Shown here: positions 9,673-21,995 of the stretch, piece after piece | How positions within the stretch are numbered: the stretch's first letter is position 1 | Layout: the number at the start of each line of letters is the position of its first letter | Source of the DNA: Klebsiella sp. BIGb0407 | GTDB taxonomy: Bacteria > Pseudomonadota > Gammaproteobacteria > Enterobacterales > Enterobacteriaceae | Direction: 5' to 3' | Length of the DNA stretch: 64,000 nt | Assembly: GCF_024807845.1 (NCBI RefSeq) | Contig: NZ_JANUEQ010000008.1 | Coordinates: forward strand, 215,331-279,330 | Notes under the pieces: model-generated | What the model was told of the DNA's origin: nothing | Seen by the model: only the letters and a program-made list of their open reading frames with translations | The model's database searches: none | Translations under genes and position numbers: made by a program

Positions 9673-10821
9673 ATGGTCTGGGAACGACGAAAAATTATTA
9701 TTTCCAAAGCGCCTGCCGAGCCATCGCTGATGTTATGGCTGATAACCGGGGTTATCGCTGTGGTGGCAGGTGTTCTGCTATTTTTACTCCATGCCGGTCA
9801 GCTGCTGGGACCCTTTCAGATTTACGATATCCGGGTATTATCAACCACTCCCTTACTGACCTGGATCTTCCTGATGAGCCTGCGAGCCGGGCTGTATAAT
9901 GTGATGTTTAATCGCCATCGTTTTGAATTCAATGAAGCGATAGATACACAGCAGCGCTGGACAGACTGGGCGGGGCGTTATCTGGCGGTTCTTCACAGCA
10001 CGGTATTATTGCCGGGAAAATTAACCGCAGCCCAGTTTATACAACCGCCACCCGGACTTGAGCTGTATGGGGGACAAACACGACGTGTTAGCTGGGATGA
10101 AGCTGAAAGTCTGTTAATTTTGCTTGGCGATGTCAGCGATGCTCTGTTACAGCTGCCGCCTGAGTTGCCTCTTAATATCACCTTGCTGACAGATTCTCCG
10201 ACAGACCCCCTGGTATTACAAAGGCTATTTGCTCGTAGCTGGAAAGAAACTATTACCGCAAAACATCCGATACCGAACCTGAATATCCTGCAATCGTATT
10301 CGCTACTTGCTCTTGATGAACGGATTAAATTATCGATTATTTCAGCTGAGCTGATTCTGGTTCAACAGTTGCACGGTGGGGAAAAATACAGTGATGCGCT
10401 GGCCGTCCTGCTACTGGTCTCTGATGATGTCGAAACCCTGTATCGGCTTAACCACGACGTCCGGTTTCTGCGCCCTATGGGGTTGAATAAAATCCGATTA
10501 CCCGAAGAGCTGGCACTGTTCTTTTCCACACAAACCCAGGCTAACAGCACCCGGTTTATTGTCGGGGACTGCTTAAGCTGGGCAGATGATTTTATTGAAT
10601 TACTGAATGCCCGTGAATCGGGCGGCGAGCCCTGGAAAACAGAGCAGCTCTACTGGCTTGAGAATTATAGCGGCATGTGTGGGCCATTCTCTCCCTGGAT
10701 AACGGCAGCCGTAGCCAGCGATATGGTTAGCCTGCAGCAAGCATCGGGTTTGATGCTGGCAAACGATAACGAACAATCTTTTATTACTACCGTCACAGCG
10801 AATTCCCAGGCAAAAAAATGA
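9673..10821 (+). CDS. Unrecognised inner-membrane protein of the T6SS island
   Basis: 382 residues; I do not recognise the family. Two hydrophobic segments near the N terminus (about residues 19-42 and 52-70, separated by GQLLGPFQIYDIR) suggest a hairpin anchored in the inner membrane. They are followed by a ~300-residue soluble domain with a repeated Leu/Asp-rich character and no catalytic motif I can name. Its position after a VgrG/Tle1/immunity set on the same strand suggests an accessory role in the island, for instance an additional immunity or assembly factor, but nothing in the sequence proves this. The stop overlaps a short ATG frame (ATGA). Confidence 0.6.
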   Translation: MVWERRKIIISKAPAEPSLMLWLITGVIAVVAGVLLFLLHAGQLLGPFQIYDIRVLSTTPLLTWIFLMSLRAGLYNVMFNRHRFEFNEAIDTQQRWTDWAGRYLAVLHSTVLLPGKLTAAQFIQPPPGLELYGGQTRRVSWDEAESLLILLGDVSDALLQLPPELPLNITLLTDSPTDPLVLQRLFARSWKETITAKHPIPNLNILQSYSLLALDERIKLSIISAELILVQQLHGGEKYSDALAVLLLVSDDVETLYRLNHDVRFLRPMGLNKIRLPEELALFFSTQTQANSTRFIVGDCLSWADDFIELLNARESGGEPWKTEQLYWLENYSGMCGPFSPWITAAVASDMVSLQQASGLMLANDNEQSFITTVTANSQAKK

Positions 10822-10934
10822 TGACAGGCAGGGTCAGCAAAAACCACGTAATGATTGTTATTGAAGACTGGAAAGTATCAAACATGTTAAAGTTGGCAGA
10901 GAAGTTAAAAATGAAATCACTCTTCGCGCTATAA
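10818..10934 (+). CDS. Possible 38-residue small protein or gene remnant
   Basis: A 38-codon frame starts in the ATGA overlap with the preceding gene (MMTGRVSKNHVMIVIEDW at its start). The coupled arrangement argues for translation, but the product matches nothing I know. It may be the stump of a longer downstream gene that has been lost. Confidence 0.25.
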   Translation: MMTGRVSKNHVMIVIEDWKVSNMLKLAEKLKMKSLFAL

Positions 10935-11141
10935 AATAAGATAATCAGCCGCCTGTGGGCCGCTTTATGATCCTTTCTGCATCCAGCTATCTGGTCCTTG
11001 GCTTTATGGGTATTTATGTCACCCATGATGGCAGACCCTGATGAATCACAGAAAGTATTTCTGCTCATCATCAGGATATATTCAATACCAGGGGTAACGT
11101 AATACGAGAGTTTCAGTACTGACCTATTTTAAACGCCAGCA
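10935..11141. other. Intergenic with possible coding debris
   Basis: About 200 bp between the island and potD. A 24-codon frame at 10967-11041 encodes a hydrophobic stretch (SSYLVLGFMGIYV) that could be a fragment of a membrane protein. Otherwise nothing is supported. This is probably the scar at the right edge of the island. Confidence 0.3.
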
Positions 11142-12188
11142 TTATCCCCCCGTTTTCAGTTTCTGATAGTAAGACTCATACAGCATACTGGCATCACCCA
11201 CGTCGTTCTGCCATTCTCCGGCCTCAATGACTGCGGCATCCGGGTAGAGTGATTTGTCCCCGGAAACTTCAGGGGGTAATAACTTACGGGCGGCGAGGTT
11301 GGGGGTCGGGTAGCCAATGGTTTCGGCGACCTGCTGAGCCACTTCCGGACGCAGCAGGAAGTTGATGAGCTGCAGGGCGCCATCAGCATTTTTAGCGTTG
11401 GCCGGAATAGACAGGTTATCCATCCAGAAAATACCGCCTTCTTTCGGCCAGACGATTTCCAGCGGTGTTCCTTCTTCGCGGGCAACCCAGGCTGAGCCAT
11501 TCCATACCATACCGACATTAACCTCGCCTTCCATATACGGGTTAGCCGGGTTATCAGAGTTAAAAGCGGCAACGTTTGGCATCAGTTTTTGCAGCTCATG
11601 GTAGGCGGCTTCAATCTCTTTCGGGTCAGTACTGTTACCGGAATAACCCAGTTTACGTAACGCCATCTGGAATACTTCACGAGCGTCATCGGTCAGCAGC
11701 AGGCTCTGTTTATATTCAGGTTTCCAAAGGTCGGCCCAGCTTGTGATGCTTTTTGGATCCATTTCATCAGCGTTAATACCAATGGCGGTCGCACCCCAGA
11801 TATAGGGGATCGAGTAGTCATTGTTCGGGTCAAAAGACTTGTTCAGCATCTCGGGGTCGAGGTTACTAAAGTTCGTCAGCTTACTTTTATCGATTTTCTG
11901 GATCATGCCTTCTTTACGCATTTTATCGACAAAATACGTAGAAGGGACCACCAGGTCATAGGCGCCATCTTTATAGGTTTTAAGCTTGGCGTACATGGTT
12001 TCATTCGACTCATAGGTTGAGTAGATAACCTTGATTCCCGTCTCTTTGGTAAATTGCTCTAACAGGCCGGGCGGCACATATTCCGTCCAGTTATAGAAAT
12101 AGAGTGTTTTATTGTCGTTAGCCTGTGCGCTCCCCATAACCAGCGCAAGTGCGCCAGCGGCAAGCAGGTGGCGTGACCATTTTTTCAT
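11142..12188 (-). CDS. potD: PotD, spermidine/putrescine periplasmic binding protein
   Basis: 348 residues with a cleavable signal peptide (MKKWSRHLLAAGALALVMGSAQA, residues 1-23), so periplasmic. It binds spermidine, and putrescine more weakly, and delivers them to PotBC. The mature sequence (LYFYNWTEYVPPGLLEQF, YIWGATAIGINAD, VNVGMVWNGSAW) matches E. coli PotD at its usual length. It is the last gene of the leftward potABCD operon. Its ATG overlaps the potC stop by 4 bp. Confidence 0.97.
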   Translation of the reverse strand: MKKWSRHLLAAGALALVMGSAQANDNKTLYFYNWTEYVPPGLLEQFTKETGIKVIYSTYESNETMYAKLKTYKDGAYDLVVPSTYFVDKMRKEGMIQKIDKSKLTNFSNLDPEMLNKSFDPNNDYSIPYIWGATAIGINADEMDPKSITSWADLWKPEYKQSLLLTDDAREVFQMALRKLGYSGNSTDPKEIEAAYHELQKLMPNVAAFNSDNPANPYMEGEVNVGMVWNGSAWVAREEGTPLEIVWPKEGGIFWMDNLSIPANAKNADGALQLINFLLRPEVAQQVAETIGYPTPNLAARKLLPPEVSGDKSLYPDAAVIEAGEWQNDVGDASMLYESYYQKLKTGG

Positions 12189-12976
12189 TTTTTAGTCCCC
12201 TGGGGTTTTGTTTTATCGCGAAGAATGAGTTGACTGGCGATGACCATCACCAGTGACAGCAATAATAGAATAGTTGCCAGGGCGTTCACCTCCGGTGATA
12301 CGCCTACTTTCACCATCGAATAGATTTTTAGTGGCAGAATTTCATAACTAGGCCCCGTGACAAAGGAAGAGACCACCACGTCATCCATTGATAAGGTAAA
12401 ACTCAGTAGCCAGCCTGCGGCAACCGCGGGCATTGCCAGTGGCAGAAGAATTTTCCGTAGGATAATCAGTTCGCTGGCACCTAAATCACGTGCCGCTTCC
12501 AGCATTCTGACGTCGAAGCCTTTCAGTCGTGAATAGACGGTTACTACGACAAAAGGCAGGCAGAAGGTAATATGAGAAAACAGCAGGGACCAGAAGCCGA
12601 GTGAAATGCCGAGTAACATAAACAGGACCAGCAGTGAAATGGCCATCACTATATCGGGTGACATCATCACCACAAACAGCATGCCGCCGACAAAAGGCTT
12701 GCCACGAAAATGATACCGATACAGTGCAACGGCGGTCAGCGAACCGATAATCGTTGCGGCGGTGGCAGAAAAGACCGCAATGGTGAGTGAGTGGCGAGCA
12801 GACTGGAGCAGGCTGTCATTGTTCATCAGTAAGCGATACCAGTCGGTGGTAAAGCCCTGCCAGTTAATGCCAAATCTGGAACTGTTAAATGAGTTAACGA
12901 TCAGCAGGATAATGGGAATGTACAGAAAGGCATAAATAACGGACATAAACCCTGCTTTGAAGAGTCGTCCTTTCAT
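12185..12976 (-). CDS. potC: PotC, spermidine/putrescine permease
   Basis: 263-residue inner-membrane subunit with six predicted transmembrane segments. The EAA loop that contacts the ATPase is visible as [24 protein letters not shown]. It pairs with PotB to form the polyamine channel. It shares one base with the end of potB and overlaps potD, consistent with a tightly coupled operon. Confidence 0.97.
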   Translation of the reverse strand: MKGRLFKAGFMSVIYAFLYIPIILLIVNSFNSSRFGINWQGFTTDWYRLLMNNDSLLQSARHSLTIAVFSATAATIIGSLTAVALYRYHFRGKPFVGGMLFVVMMSPDIVMAISLLVLFMLLGISLGFWSLLFSHITFCLPFVVVTVYSRLKGFDVRMLEAARDLGASELIILRKILLPLAMPAVAAGWLLSFTLSMDDVVVSSFVTGPSYEILPLKIYSMVKVGVSPEVNALATILLLLSLVMVIASQLILRDKTKPQGTKK

Positions 12977-13830
12977 CAGATACCCTCCTTTTTATTTAGC
13001 AGGCGGGACGTATGCCAGTACACCAGTAACATCAGGCCCATCACCAGCGTCAGCATAATGCTGGTGGCTGCCCCAAAGGGCCAGTCGCGGATCGTCAGAA
13101 ACTGGCTTTTAATCACATTGCCAATCAGTAAGTTTTTTGCACCGCCCATCAGATCCGAAATATAGAACATTCCCATCGCAGGTAACATCACCAGCAGGCC
13201 ACCGGCAATAATGCCTGGCATAGTCAGCGGGAGAATAATACGCAGAAAGGTTTGTGCCTTACTGGCACCTAAATCCCGAGCAGCTTCAAGTAACGGCTTA
13301 TCAAGCTTTTCAATACTGGAATAGAGTGGCATCACCATAAAGGGCAACAGAATATAGACTAAACCAATAATCACTGCCCCCGGGGTAAACATAATCTTTA
13401 TCGGCGTCTCTATCACACCCGTCCACAACAGAAACTCATTGAGATAGCCTTTGGTGCTGAGGAATAGTTTCAGACCATAGACGCGAATTAATGAGTTTGT
13501 CCAGAAAGGGACTATCAGCAAAAATAACAGTAATGGCCGTACCCGGGCGGGCAGACCGGCAAGAAACCAGGCAAAAGGATAGCCGAGTATCAGGCAGGCG
13601 AGCGTGGCAATCAGCGCCATATTCAAAGAATGAATCAGCACTTGGGCATAGAGTGGGTCAGCCAGACGAGTATAGTTATCAAGCGTGAAGACCATGCTGA
13701 CGAAGTTTGCATCATCCCGGGTCAGAAAACTGGTGCCGATTATCATTAAGTTTGGCAAAAAAACAAACACCAGTAACCAGCCCACCGCCAGGCCGATGAC
13801 GATATTTTTAAATCTACGAGAGCTCTGCAT
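12976..13830 (-). CDS. potB: PotB, spermidine/putrescine permease
   Basis: 284-residue inner-membrane permease of the same transporter. It has six hydrophobic segments and an EAA loop, [19 protein letters not shown]. The start lies inside the 3' end of potA (17-bp overlap), the usual arrangement in enterobacteria. Confidence 0.97.
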   Translation of the reverse strand: MQSSRRFKNIVIGLAVGWLLVFVFLPNLMIIGTSFLTRDDANFVSMVFTLDNYTRLADPLYAQVLIHSLNMALIATLACLILGYPFAWFLAGLPARVRPLLLFLLIVPFWTNSLIRVYGLKLFLSTKGYLNEFLLWTGVIETPIKIMFTPGAVIIGLVYILLPFMVMPLYSSIEKLDKPLLEAARDLGASKAQTFLRIILPLTMPGIIAGGLLVMLPAMGMFYISDLMGGAKNLLIGNVIKSQFLTIRDWPFGAATSIMLTLVMGLMLLVYWHTSRLLNKKEGI

Positions 13831-14932
13831 CGGTCAGCACAACCTCCCAGCTTTCAACCCAGGTCACGGCCATTTTCTGATTTAATGAATGGTCGAAGTC
13901 AGGATCGTCTTCGTTAAAGAACTCACTCACCATCACCATTTTGCCGTTTTCCAGCTCGACGGTAGACTCAAGCGTCATACCTTTATAGTTACGTTCGCGG
14001 ATATAGCCAATCAAACCGTCCGATTCGCTATTGTCGTTGATTTCTTCGACCCGTAAATCCTCAGGGCGTAACAGTACCTTGAGCTTCTGACCAGGGCTTA
14101 CCGGCTGCTGAGCAAAAATATGACATTCGCGGCCTTCCACCTGCGCCAGAACGCGTAGCTCATCAAAGCGTTCAATCACTACGGCATCAAAAATATTGGT
14201 TTCACCGATAAAGCTGGCAACAAAGAGGTTTTTGGGTTCTTCGTAGATTTCGCGAGGCGTGCCGTCTTGCTCAATTTTTCCATTGCGCATCACCACGATA
14301 CGATCGGACATGCTGAGGGCTTCTTCCTGGTCATGAGTGACGAAAACAAAGGTAATACCGAGTTTACGTTGTAATGCTTTGAGTTCATTTTGCATCTGCT
14401 TACGTAATTTAAAGTCGAGGGCAGATAACGACTCATCAAGGAGTAACAGGCGCGGTTTATTCACCACGGCACGAGCAATCGCTACACGCTGTTGCTGGCC
14501 ACCAGAGAGTTGATGGGGCTTGCGCTGGGCAAACTCTTCCAGTTGTACCATTTTCAGAGCTTCAGTGACGCGAGGTTCAATCTCACTGGCGGACGTTTTT
14601 TGCATCCGCAAACCAAAAGCGACGTTTTCAAAAACGGTCATATGAGGAAACAGGGCGTAGCTTTGAAACACCGTATTGACCGGGCGATGTTCTGCCGGAA
14701 CGAGGGTAATATCCTTATTATCCAGAGAGATGGCGCCGCTATCGACCTGCTCAAGACCCGCTATGAGTCGTAATACCGTGGTTTTACCGCAGCCAGAAGG
14801 GCCAAGTAGCGTCAGAAACTCACCGTGACCTATCGTGAGTGAGAAGTCAGAAATGACTGTCTTGCCATCAAAACGCTTGGTTAACGCCGTAAGTTCGACT
14901 AACGGCGAGACGTAAGATTGCTGTTTTTCCAA
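13814..14932 (-). CDS. potA: PotA, spermidine/putrescine transporter ATPase
   Basis: 372 residues. ABC ATPase domain with Walker [12 protein letters not shown], signature [14 protein letters not shown], Walker [13 protein letters not shown] and switch His in [13 protein letters not shown]-terminal TOBE-type regulatory domain (about 240-372) follows. First gene of the leftward polyamine uptake operon; it powers import through PotB and PotC. The promoter should lie in the 290-bp gap shared with pepT. Confidence 0.97.
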   Translation of the reverse strand: MEKQQSYVSPLVELTALTKRFDGKTVISDFSLTIGHGEFLTLLGPSGCGKTTVLRLIAGLEQVDSGAISLDNKDITLVPAEHRPVNTVFQSYALFPHMTVFENVAFGLRMQKTSASEIEPRVTEALKMVQLEEFAQRKPHQLSGGQQQRVAIARAVVNKPRLLLLDESLSALDFKLRKQMQNELKALQRKLGITFVFVTHDQEEALSMSDRIVVMRNGKIEQDGTPREIYEEPKNLFVASFIGETNIFDAVVIERFDELRVLAQVEGRECHIFAQQPVSPGQKLKVLLRPEDLRVEEINDNSESDGLIGYIRERNYKGMTLESTVELENGKMVMVSEFFNEDDPDFDHSLNQKMAVTWVESWEVVLTDAELS

Positions 14933-15225
14933 TTTTTACACTGTCCCATCAATAACGTATCTCTCAAAACAGATACGGGGTTTGTGATTAACCACCTTGA
15001 GGTTTAACACATTAAGTAAGGCCTGGCATTCTACGGGAAACAGTGTTCATCTCCAATCTTTGATACTGTAAAGCTATCTAATGACAATGAGAGTGTTAAA
15101 TCAGACAAAATAACCAGCATTAAGCTAAATGATTTACAGTCAGCCCACCTAACTATGATGTGACGCAATACTTCTGACACCCGCCTTATGAATAATGGAA
15201 TAACTCTACTCTGAAGGTGAAAGCA
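14933..15225. promoter_or_regulatory. Divergent promoter region between potA and pepT
   Basis: About 290 bp separating two divergent genes, so it must hold promoters for both. I could not fix either promoter. pepT is regulated by FNR in related bacteria, but I see no clear TTGAT-N4-ATCAA site here. The pepT ribosome site AAGGTG precedes the ATG at 15226. Confidence 0.5.
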
Positions 15226-16458
15226 ATGGACGAATTACTTGAACGCTTTCTGGAATACGTCGCTTTTGATACTCAATCACGCCCGGGCGTAAAGCGCACG
15301 CCCAGTACTGCCGGACAATGGGATCTGTTATACCTGTTGCAACAGCAGCTTACCGGACTGGGTTTGACTGATATCAGTTTAAGCGAACAGGGTATTCTGA
15401 TGGCAACACTGCCAGCGAATGTGAGCCATACGGCTCCGGTTATTGGTTTTATTGCGCATGTTGATACCTCGCCGGATTTCAGCGGGAAACATGTTCAGCC
15501 ACAAATTATAGAAGGCTACCGTGGGGGCGATATTGCTCTCGGCCATGGTGAGGAAATACTGTCCCCGGTGATGTTCCCGGTATTGCACCAGTTATTAGGG
15601 CAAACGATAATTACCACCAACGGTAAAACGTTATTAGGTGCAGATGATAAAGCGGGAATTGCAGAAATTATTACTGCCCTGAGCGTCTTAAAAAATGACA
15701 ATATTCCGCACGGTGATATTCGGGTTGCCTTTACGCCAGATGAAGAAATTGGCCGTGGCGCAGCATTTTTTGATGTGGATGCTTTTGGCGCCGACTGGGC
15801 CTATACCGTCGATGGCGGTGGGGTGGGTGAACTGGAGTATGAAAACTTCAATGCCGCACAGGTCAAAATTGAACTGGTCGGTAATGCGGTTCATCCGGGG
15901 TCTGCAAAAGGCGTGATGGTTAATGCGATTGCGCTGGCTGCACGTTTGCATGCGGAGCTCCCGCAGGACGAAACACCCGAATGCACAGAGGGATATCAGG
16001 GTTTTTACCACCTGCATAACCTGAAAGGCAATGCGGAACACGCGCAAATGCACTATCTGATCCGTGATTTTGATACCCAGCAATTCCAGCTACGTAAGAA
16101 AAAGATGGTGGAGATAGCAGAGCGGGTGGGAAAAGGTCTGCCGCCTAAGTGCTATATCGAACTGGTGATCGATGACCATTATTACAACATGCGTGACAAA
16201 GTCCTCAGTCATCCTCATGCCCTGAAAATTGCCCGTCAGGCGATGATCGACTGCAACATTGAACCAATAATGAAACCTGTACGTGGGGGAACCGACGGTG
16301 CACAGCTTTCTTTCAAAGGTTTGCCTTGCCCTAACTTGTTTACCGGTGGCTACAACTATCACGGCAAGCATGAGATGGTGACTCTGGAAGGTATGGAGAA
16401 AGCCGTCAATGTGATTGTACAGATAGCGAAACTCGCCAGCGACGTTTCCCCTGGCTAG
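15226..16458 (+). CDS. pepT: PepT, tripeptide aminopeptidase
   Basis: Cytosolic M20-family zinc peptidase that removes the N-terminal residue of tripeptides. The start at 15226 (410 residues, [12 protein letters not shown]) matches the E. coli protein. An upstream GTG at 15217 is in frame but too close to the ribosome site. Zinc-site motifs are visible: [50 protein letters not shown] and the C-terminal [12 protein letters not shown]. Confidence 0.96.
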   Translation: MDELLERFLEYVAFDTQSRPGVKRTPSTAGQWDLLYLLQQQLTGLGLTDISLSEQGILMATLPANVSHTAPVIGFIAHVDTSPDFSGKHVQPQIIEGYRGGDIALGHGEEILSPVMFPVLHQLLGQTIITTNGKTLLGADDKAGIAEIITALSVLKNDNIPHGDIRVAFTPDEEIGRGAAFFDVDAFGADWAYTVDGGGVGELEYENFNAAQVKIELVGNAVHPGSAKGVMVNAIALAARLHAELPQDETPECTEGYQGFYHLHNLKGNAEHAQMHYLIRDFDTQQFQLRKKKMVEIAERVGKGLPPKCYIELVIDDHYYNMRDKVLSHPHALKIARQAMIDCNIEPIMKPVRGGTDGAQLSFKGLPCPNLFTGGYNYHGKHEMVTLEGMEKAVNVIVQIAKLASDVSPG

Positions 16459-16466
16459 ACGATATT

Positions 16467-16496
16467 ATGGCGGTAGCCTTAACAGGTTACCGCCAT
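16467..16496. terminator. Bidirectional terminator between pepT and roxA
   Basis: Nine-base inverted repeat ATGGCGGTA / TACCGCCAT, with further partial pairing (CCT/AGG) inside, lies between the convergent ends of pepT and roxA. Uracil tracts are weak on both sides. Confidence 0.7.
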
Positions 16497-16501
16497 GATA
16501 A

Positions 16502-17623
16502 TTAGTCTTCGAAGTACCAGTAACCGCTATTCACTAGTGCAGCGAGTAAAACAAGGAAGGCGGGATCGTCCAGGGCATCAGCAAAGTGCTCTGCGTTTAG
16601 CGTCAGATGGCTGGCAAGGGCTTCCAGCGCCTGATGTTGCGGGCTGTCCAGCTTCTCACCATTCACATACACTTCATTCGCCACGCGTAAAACACGCAGA
16701 CCACCGGCGCGGGTCAGCACATCTCCCTGCTGCAAGGCGTCAACAATTTCATCTGCCTGATAAGGCGGCTCTGGTGGGGCAAGATCCAGCTCATGGCGCG
16801 ACTGACTGATAAATTCACCGAACCAGTTATTGAAGGTTTCGGGTTGATTTAGCATACCGAGCATCATATCGCGAAGCTCATCGACTTCCTGGGGCAGAAT
16901 ATCTGCCGGGTGCTCTCGCTGCGGTACTTTTGGATCGCTATAACGCAAGCCACCCAGTTCACGCTGCAATACAAAGTCAGCGAAACCGCTGATTAGCTCA
17001 CGGCTGCTGGGTGCCCGGAAACCGACAGAGTAGTTCAGCGAATTTTCCAGCGAGTAGCCTTCATGCGGAAAACCTGGTGGAATATAGAGCACATCACCGG
17101 GTTCCATCTCTTCATCAATAATCGCATCGAAAGGTTCGACTTGCAGCAGGTCAGGATGCGGACAGTGCTGTTTCAGCGGAGCCTTTTCACCGACCCGCCA
17201 GCGACGACGACCCAGACCCTGAATAATAAAGACATCATACTGATCGAAATGCGGACCAACTCCGCCACCCGGAACCGAAAACGAGATCATCAGGTCATCG
17301 ATACGCCAGTCCGGTAACGCCCGGAACGGGGCCATCAATGCGCTGGCAGGCTGATGCCAGTGATTAACCGCTTGAACCAATAAAGACCAGTCATGCTCGC
17401 CCAGGTGATCATACTCCTGAAACGGACCATGGCTCACCTGCCATTTGCCTTTGTTCTGGCTGACCAGGCGACTATCGACTTCGTTTTCCATCGCCAGCCC
17501 GGCAAGTTCATCCGGTGAAATAGGGTCAATGAAATTTTTGAAGGCATGTTTCAGTATTACCGGGCGTTTTTGCCAGTAACGTTCAATAAAATCTGGCCAG
17601 TTTAAATCAAGCTGATAATCCAT
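16502..17623 (-). CDS. roxA: RoxA (YcfD), ribosomal protein uL16 arginine hydroxylase
   Basis: 373-residue JmjC-type 2-oxoglutarate/Fe(II) oxygenase that hydroxylates an arginine of ribosomal protein L16. The iron ligands are all present: His125 and Asp127 in GPHFDQYD and His187 in PPGFPHEGYS, at the same residue numbers as in E. coli. A C-terminal dimerisation and winged-helix region follows. Convergent with pepT; its own promoter lies in the 70-bp gap after phoQ. Confidence 0.96.
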   Translation of the reverse strand: MDYQLDLNWPDFIERYWQKRPVILKHAFKNFIDPISPDELAGLAMENEVDSRLVSQNKGKWQVSHGPFQEYDHLGEHDWSLLVQAVNHWHQPASALMAPFRALPDWRIDDLMISFSVPGGGVGPHFDQYDVFIIQGLGRRRWRVGEKAPLKQHCPHPDLLQVEPFDAIIDEEMEPGDVLYIPPGFPHEGYSLENSLNYSVGFRAPSSRELISGFADFVLQRELGGLRYSDPKVPQREHPADILPQEVDELRDMMLGMLNQPETFNNWFGEFISQSRHELDLAPPEPPYQADEIVDALQQGDVLTRAGGLRVLRVANEVYVNGEKLDSPQHQALEALASHLTLNAEHFADALDDPAFLVLLAALVNSGYWYFED

Positions 17624-17695
17624 AGTGGCTACCTTGAGGGTGAAAATAATGCTGTCCGGGATTGTAACGGATGATAGTCTGACTGAGGGTATCTT

Positions 17696-19165
17696 TTATT
17701 CTATTTCCTGCGAGAGATGCTGCTGAGAAAAAACAATTTCCATGCGGGCACCTCCCAGTGGACTGACGCCGATGAGAATTTCCCCTTCATACTGCTCTAT
17801 CAGCTCTCTTACCACCGAAAGACCAATTCCCTGACCCGGTCGTAAGGTATCGGCACGCTGACCTCGATGGAAGACCACTTCACGCTTGCTTTCAGGAATA
17901 CCCGGTCCGTCATCTTCAATGATAATGTGCAGCGTATCATCGTGTTGCTGAGCGGAAAGCTCAACGAACTCGAGACAATATTTACAGGCGTTATCCAGCA
18001 CATTACCCATCACTTCCATAAAATCATGTTTTTCACCAACAAATATTATTTCTGGTGAAATATCAAGCGTAATACTGACGCCCTTGCGCTGGTACACTTT
18101 ATTCAGAGCAGAACACAGACTGTCCAGTAATGGAGCGACAGGATGGAGTTCCCGACTGAGCAATTCCATATCACCGCGCATACTGGCTCGATGCAGATAA
18201 TAGCCAATTTGCTGAGAAATACGGCTTATTTGTTCCAGCATTTCTGGCTCAGCCTGATCAAGGTCTATCTTATTACCCCGTAACGATCTCAGGGTCGATT
18301 GCAGCACGGCTAGCGGGGTTTTCAGACTATGGGTCAGGTCTGTCAGAGTGGTGCGATATTTATCGTGACGCTCCCGCTCAGTACGTAACAGTCGGTTGAG
18401 ATTCTGTACCAGACTGGTCAGTTCTGGTGTGGTTTCCGGGTTCAGGCTGTTACGATCGCGTTTTTCCAGCTGACGCACTTCCCGGGCCAGAGCTTCGATC
18501 GGCCGTAAGCTCCACCACGCTGCCAGCAACAGCAGCGGAACCACAAGCAATAGATTCGCCAGTAACACATAAATAAACCAGCTCCACACCATATAAGAGC
18601 GTTTAAGCTCTATCGGGATGGTATCAACCATGACTATGGTTACGGCCGGCATACGGGAGGTTGCGGGGTACTGGTTAACGGCAATCGAGTGAGTCACTTC
18701 ATACTCATCATCAGCTTCTGCGTCATACATTATTTTGAGTTCTGTCAGCCGCTCTTTATCATCACCCAGCAGTGCGCTGCTAGTGGCGTAGTTGGCTTCC
18801 AGTTCAAAAAAACCATTATCTTTCAGCCACTCTTTGCGGATTTGGTGCTCGATATAGGGCACATCACGTTGAGCCCAGAGTAGTTCACCGTCAGAATCGT
18901 ATATAAGCGCCAGCGCCGGGCTTTGCAGGTTTAAATCACTGGAAAGCGCGACATCCATCTTGCCATTTTCCCAGTGAGCCAGGGTATAGATCAGGTTACT
19001 TTCGCCGCGCAATAAACGGAAAGTGGTTTTATCAAAACTGACGCTGTAACCGACAAGTGCGACTAACCCATAGGCCAGCGATAACACCATGACTACTGCT
19101 GCGGTTGCCAGTAAAAACCGGATACGCAGTGACAGGGGTAACAGATGGCGAAACAGGCGTTTCAT
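17696..19165 (-). CDS. phoQ: PhoQ, magnesium/peptide/acid sensor histidine kinase
   Basis: 489 residues. It has a transmembrane segment at about 17-40, a periplasmic PAS-like sensor with the acidic patch EADDEYE that binds divalent cations, a second transmembrane segment at about 194-218, and a HAMP linker. The dimerisation domain carries the phospho-accepting His in [14 protein letters not shown], and the ATPase domain carries N box NVLDNACKY and G boxes DDGPGIPE and GQGIGLSVV. It senses low magnesium, cationic peptides and acid, and phosphorylates PhoP. Its ATG overlaps the phoP stop by 4 bp. Confidence 0.97.
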   Translation of the reverse strand: MKRLFRHLLPLSLRIRFLLATAAVVMVLSLAYGLVALVGYSVSFDKTTFRLLRGESNLIYTLAHWENGKMDVALSSDLNLQSPALALIYDSDGELLWAQRDVPYIEHQIRKEWLKDNGFFELEANYATSSALLGDDKERLTELKIMYDAEADDEYEVTHSIAVNQYPATSRMPAVTIVMVDTIPIELKRSYMVWSWFIYVLLANLLLVVPLLLLAAWWSLRPIEALAREVRQLEKRDRNSLNPETTPELTSLVQNLNRLLRTERERHDKYRTTLTDLTHSLKTPLAVLQSTLRSLRGNKIDLDQAEPEMLEQISRISQQIGYYLHRASMRGDMELLSRELHPVAPLLDSLCSALNKVYQRKGVSITLDISPEIIFVGEKHDFMEVMGNVLDNACKYCLEFVELSAQQHDDTLHIIIEDDGPGIPESKREVVFHRGQRADTLRPGQGIGLSVVRELIEQYEGEILIGVSPLGGARMEIVFSQQHLSQEIE

Positions 19166-19839
19166 GAGGGTAAGTCAAACCTATAGCCTTGCCCGCGTAC
19201 GGTGGCAATGACTTCTGCGGCATATTCCACCTGAATTTTTTTGCGCAGACGACCCATCAGCACATCAATAGTGTGGCTTTCACGCAATTCTGCATCAGGA
19301 TAAAGTTGCAGCATCAGCGAGTCTTTACTGACGACTTTACCGGCATTACGGATGATAGTTTCCATAATGGTGTATTCAAAAGCGGTAAGTTTAATTAACT
19401 GGCCATTAATCGACAGCTCGCGGCGCGATAAGTCAACCTGAAAGGGGGGGAGGGAGATAACCTGGGAAGCAAGACCGCTGTTACGGCGCATAAGCGCCTG
19501 CATACGAGCGACCACCTCTTCGAGATGAAAAGGTTTTGTCACATAGTCATCAGCCCCGGCCCCTAGCACTTCAACTTTATCCTGCCAGCCTTCGCGGGCG
19601 GTAAGCACCATAATCGGGATAGTCACGTCGTGACTGCGCCAGCGACGAATTAAACTCATGCCGTCTTCGTCGGGTAACCCCAAATCGATAATAGCGATAT
19701 CCGGAGTATGTTCATTCAAAAAGTAGTCTGCTTCTTTAGCATCTTCCGCTGCATCAACTTGATGACCTCCCTCGCGTAGCTGTACCTGGAGGTGGTGGCG
19801 GAGCAAAGCATTATCTTCGACAACCAAAACGCGCATCAC
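19162..19839 (-). CDS. phoP: PhoP, response regulator of magnesium and virulence genes
   Basis: OmpR-family regulator. The receiver domain has the phosphorylated Asp in [11 protein letters not shown] and a winged-helix DNA-binding domain at the C terminus ([36 protein letters not shown]). Two adjacent ATGs exist; E. coli PhoP begins at the equivalent of the second (19836), giving 224 residues. The 118-bp gap to purB should contain an autoregulated promoter. I do not see an exact pair of GTTTA repeats at 11-bp spacing there. Confidence 0.97.
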   Translation of the reverse strand: MMRVLVVEDNALLRHHLQVQLREGGHQVDAAEDAKEADYFLNEHTPDIAIIDLGLPDEDGMSLIRRWRSHDVTIPIMVLTAREGWQDKVEVLGAGADDYVTKPFHLEEVVARMQALMRRNSGLASQVISLPPFQVDLSRRELSINGQLIKLTAFEYTIMETIIRNAGKVVSKDSLMLQLYPDAELRESHTIDVLMGRLRKKIQVEYAAEVIATVRGQGYRFDLPS

Positions 19840-19921
19840 TTTTCCTTAATAAATAAATGCTGGTTATAGTTTAACGCGAATTGAAGGGAAGCAGGAGGTG
19901 GTGACGGATAAATCTTGAGAG

Positions 19922-19943
19922 AAACCCCCAGTTATGGGGGTTT
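19922..19943. terminator. Terminator after purB
   Basis: Nine-base inverted repeat AAACCCCCA / TGGGGGTTT with a 4-base loop, 15 bp beyond the purB stop. It is symmetrical enough to work on either strand. Confidence 0.8.
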
Positions 19944-19957
19944 ATTCGTGCAGTTTG

Positions 19958-21974
<2,017 letters not shown>

Positions 21975-21995
21975 GCGGCCCTTGTCCTTGTGTAG

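Noticed and set aside
9624..9899. 91-codon frame overlapping the start of the unknown membrane protein
   Set aside because: The alternative frame at 9673 has a ribosome site, is 382 codons and contains coherent membrane segments.
19840..19957. PhoP box upstream of phoP
   Set aside because: The region has TTTATTTATTAA-like sequence but I could not find two GTTTA units at 11-bp spacing, so I did not annotate an autoregulatory site.
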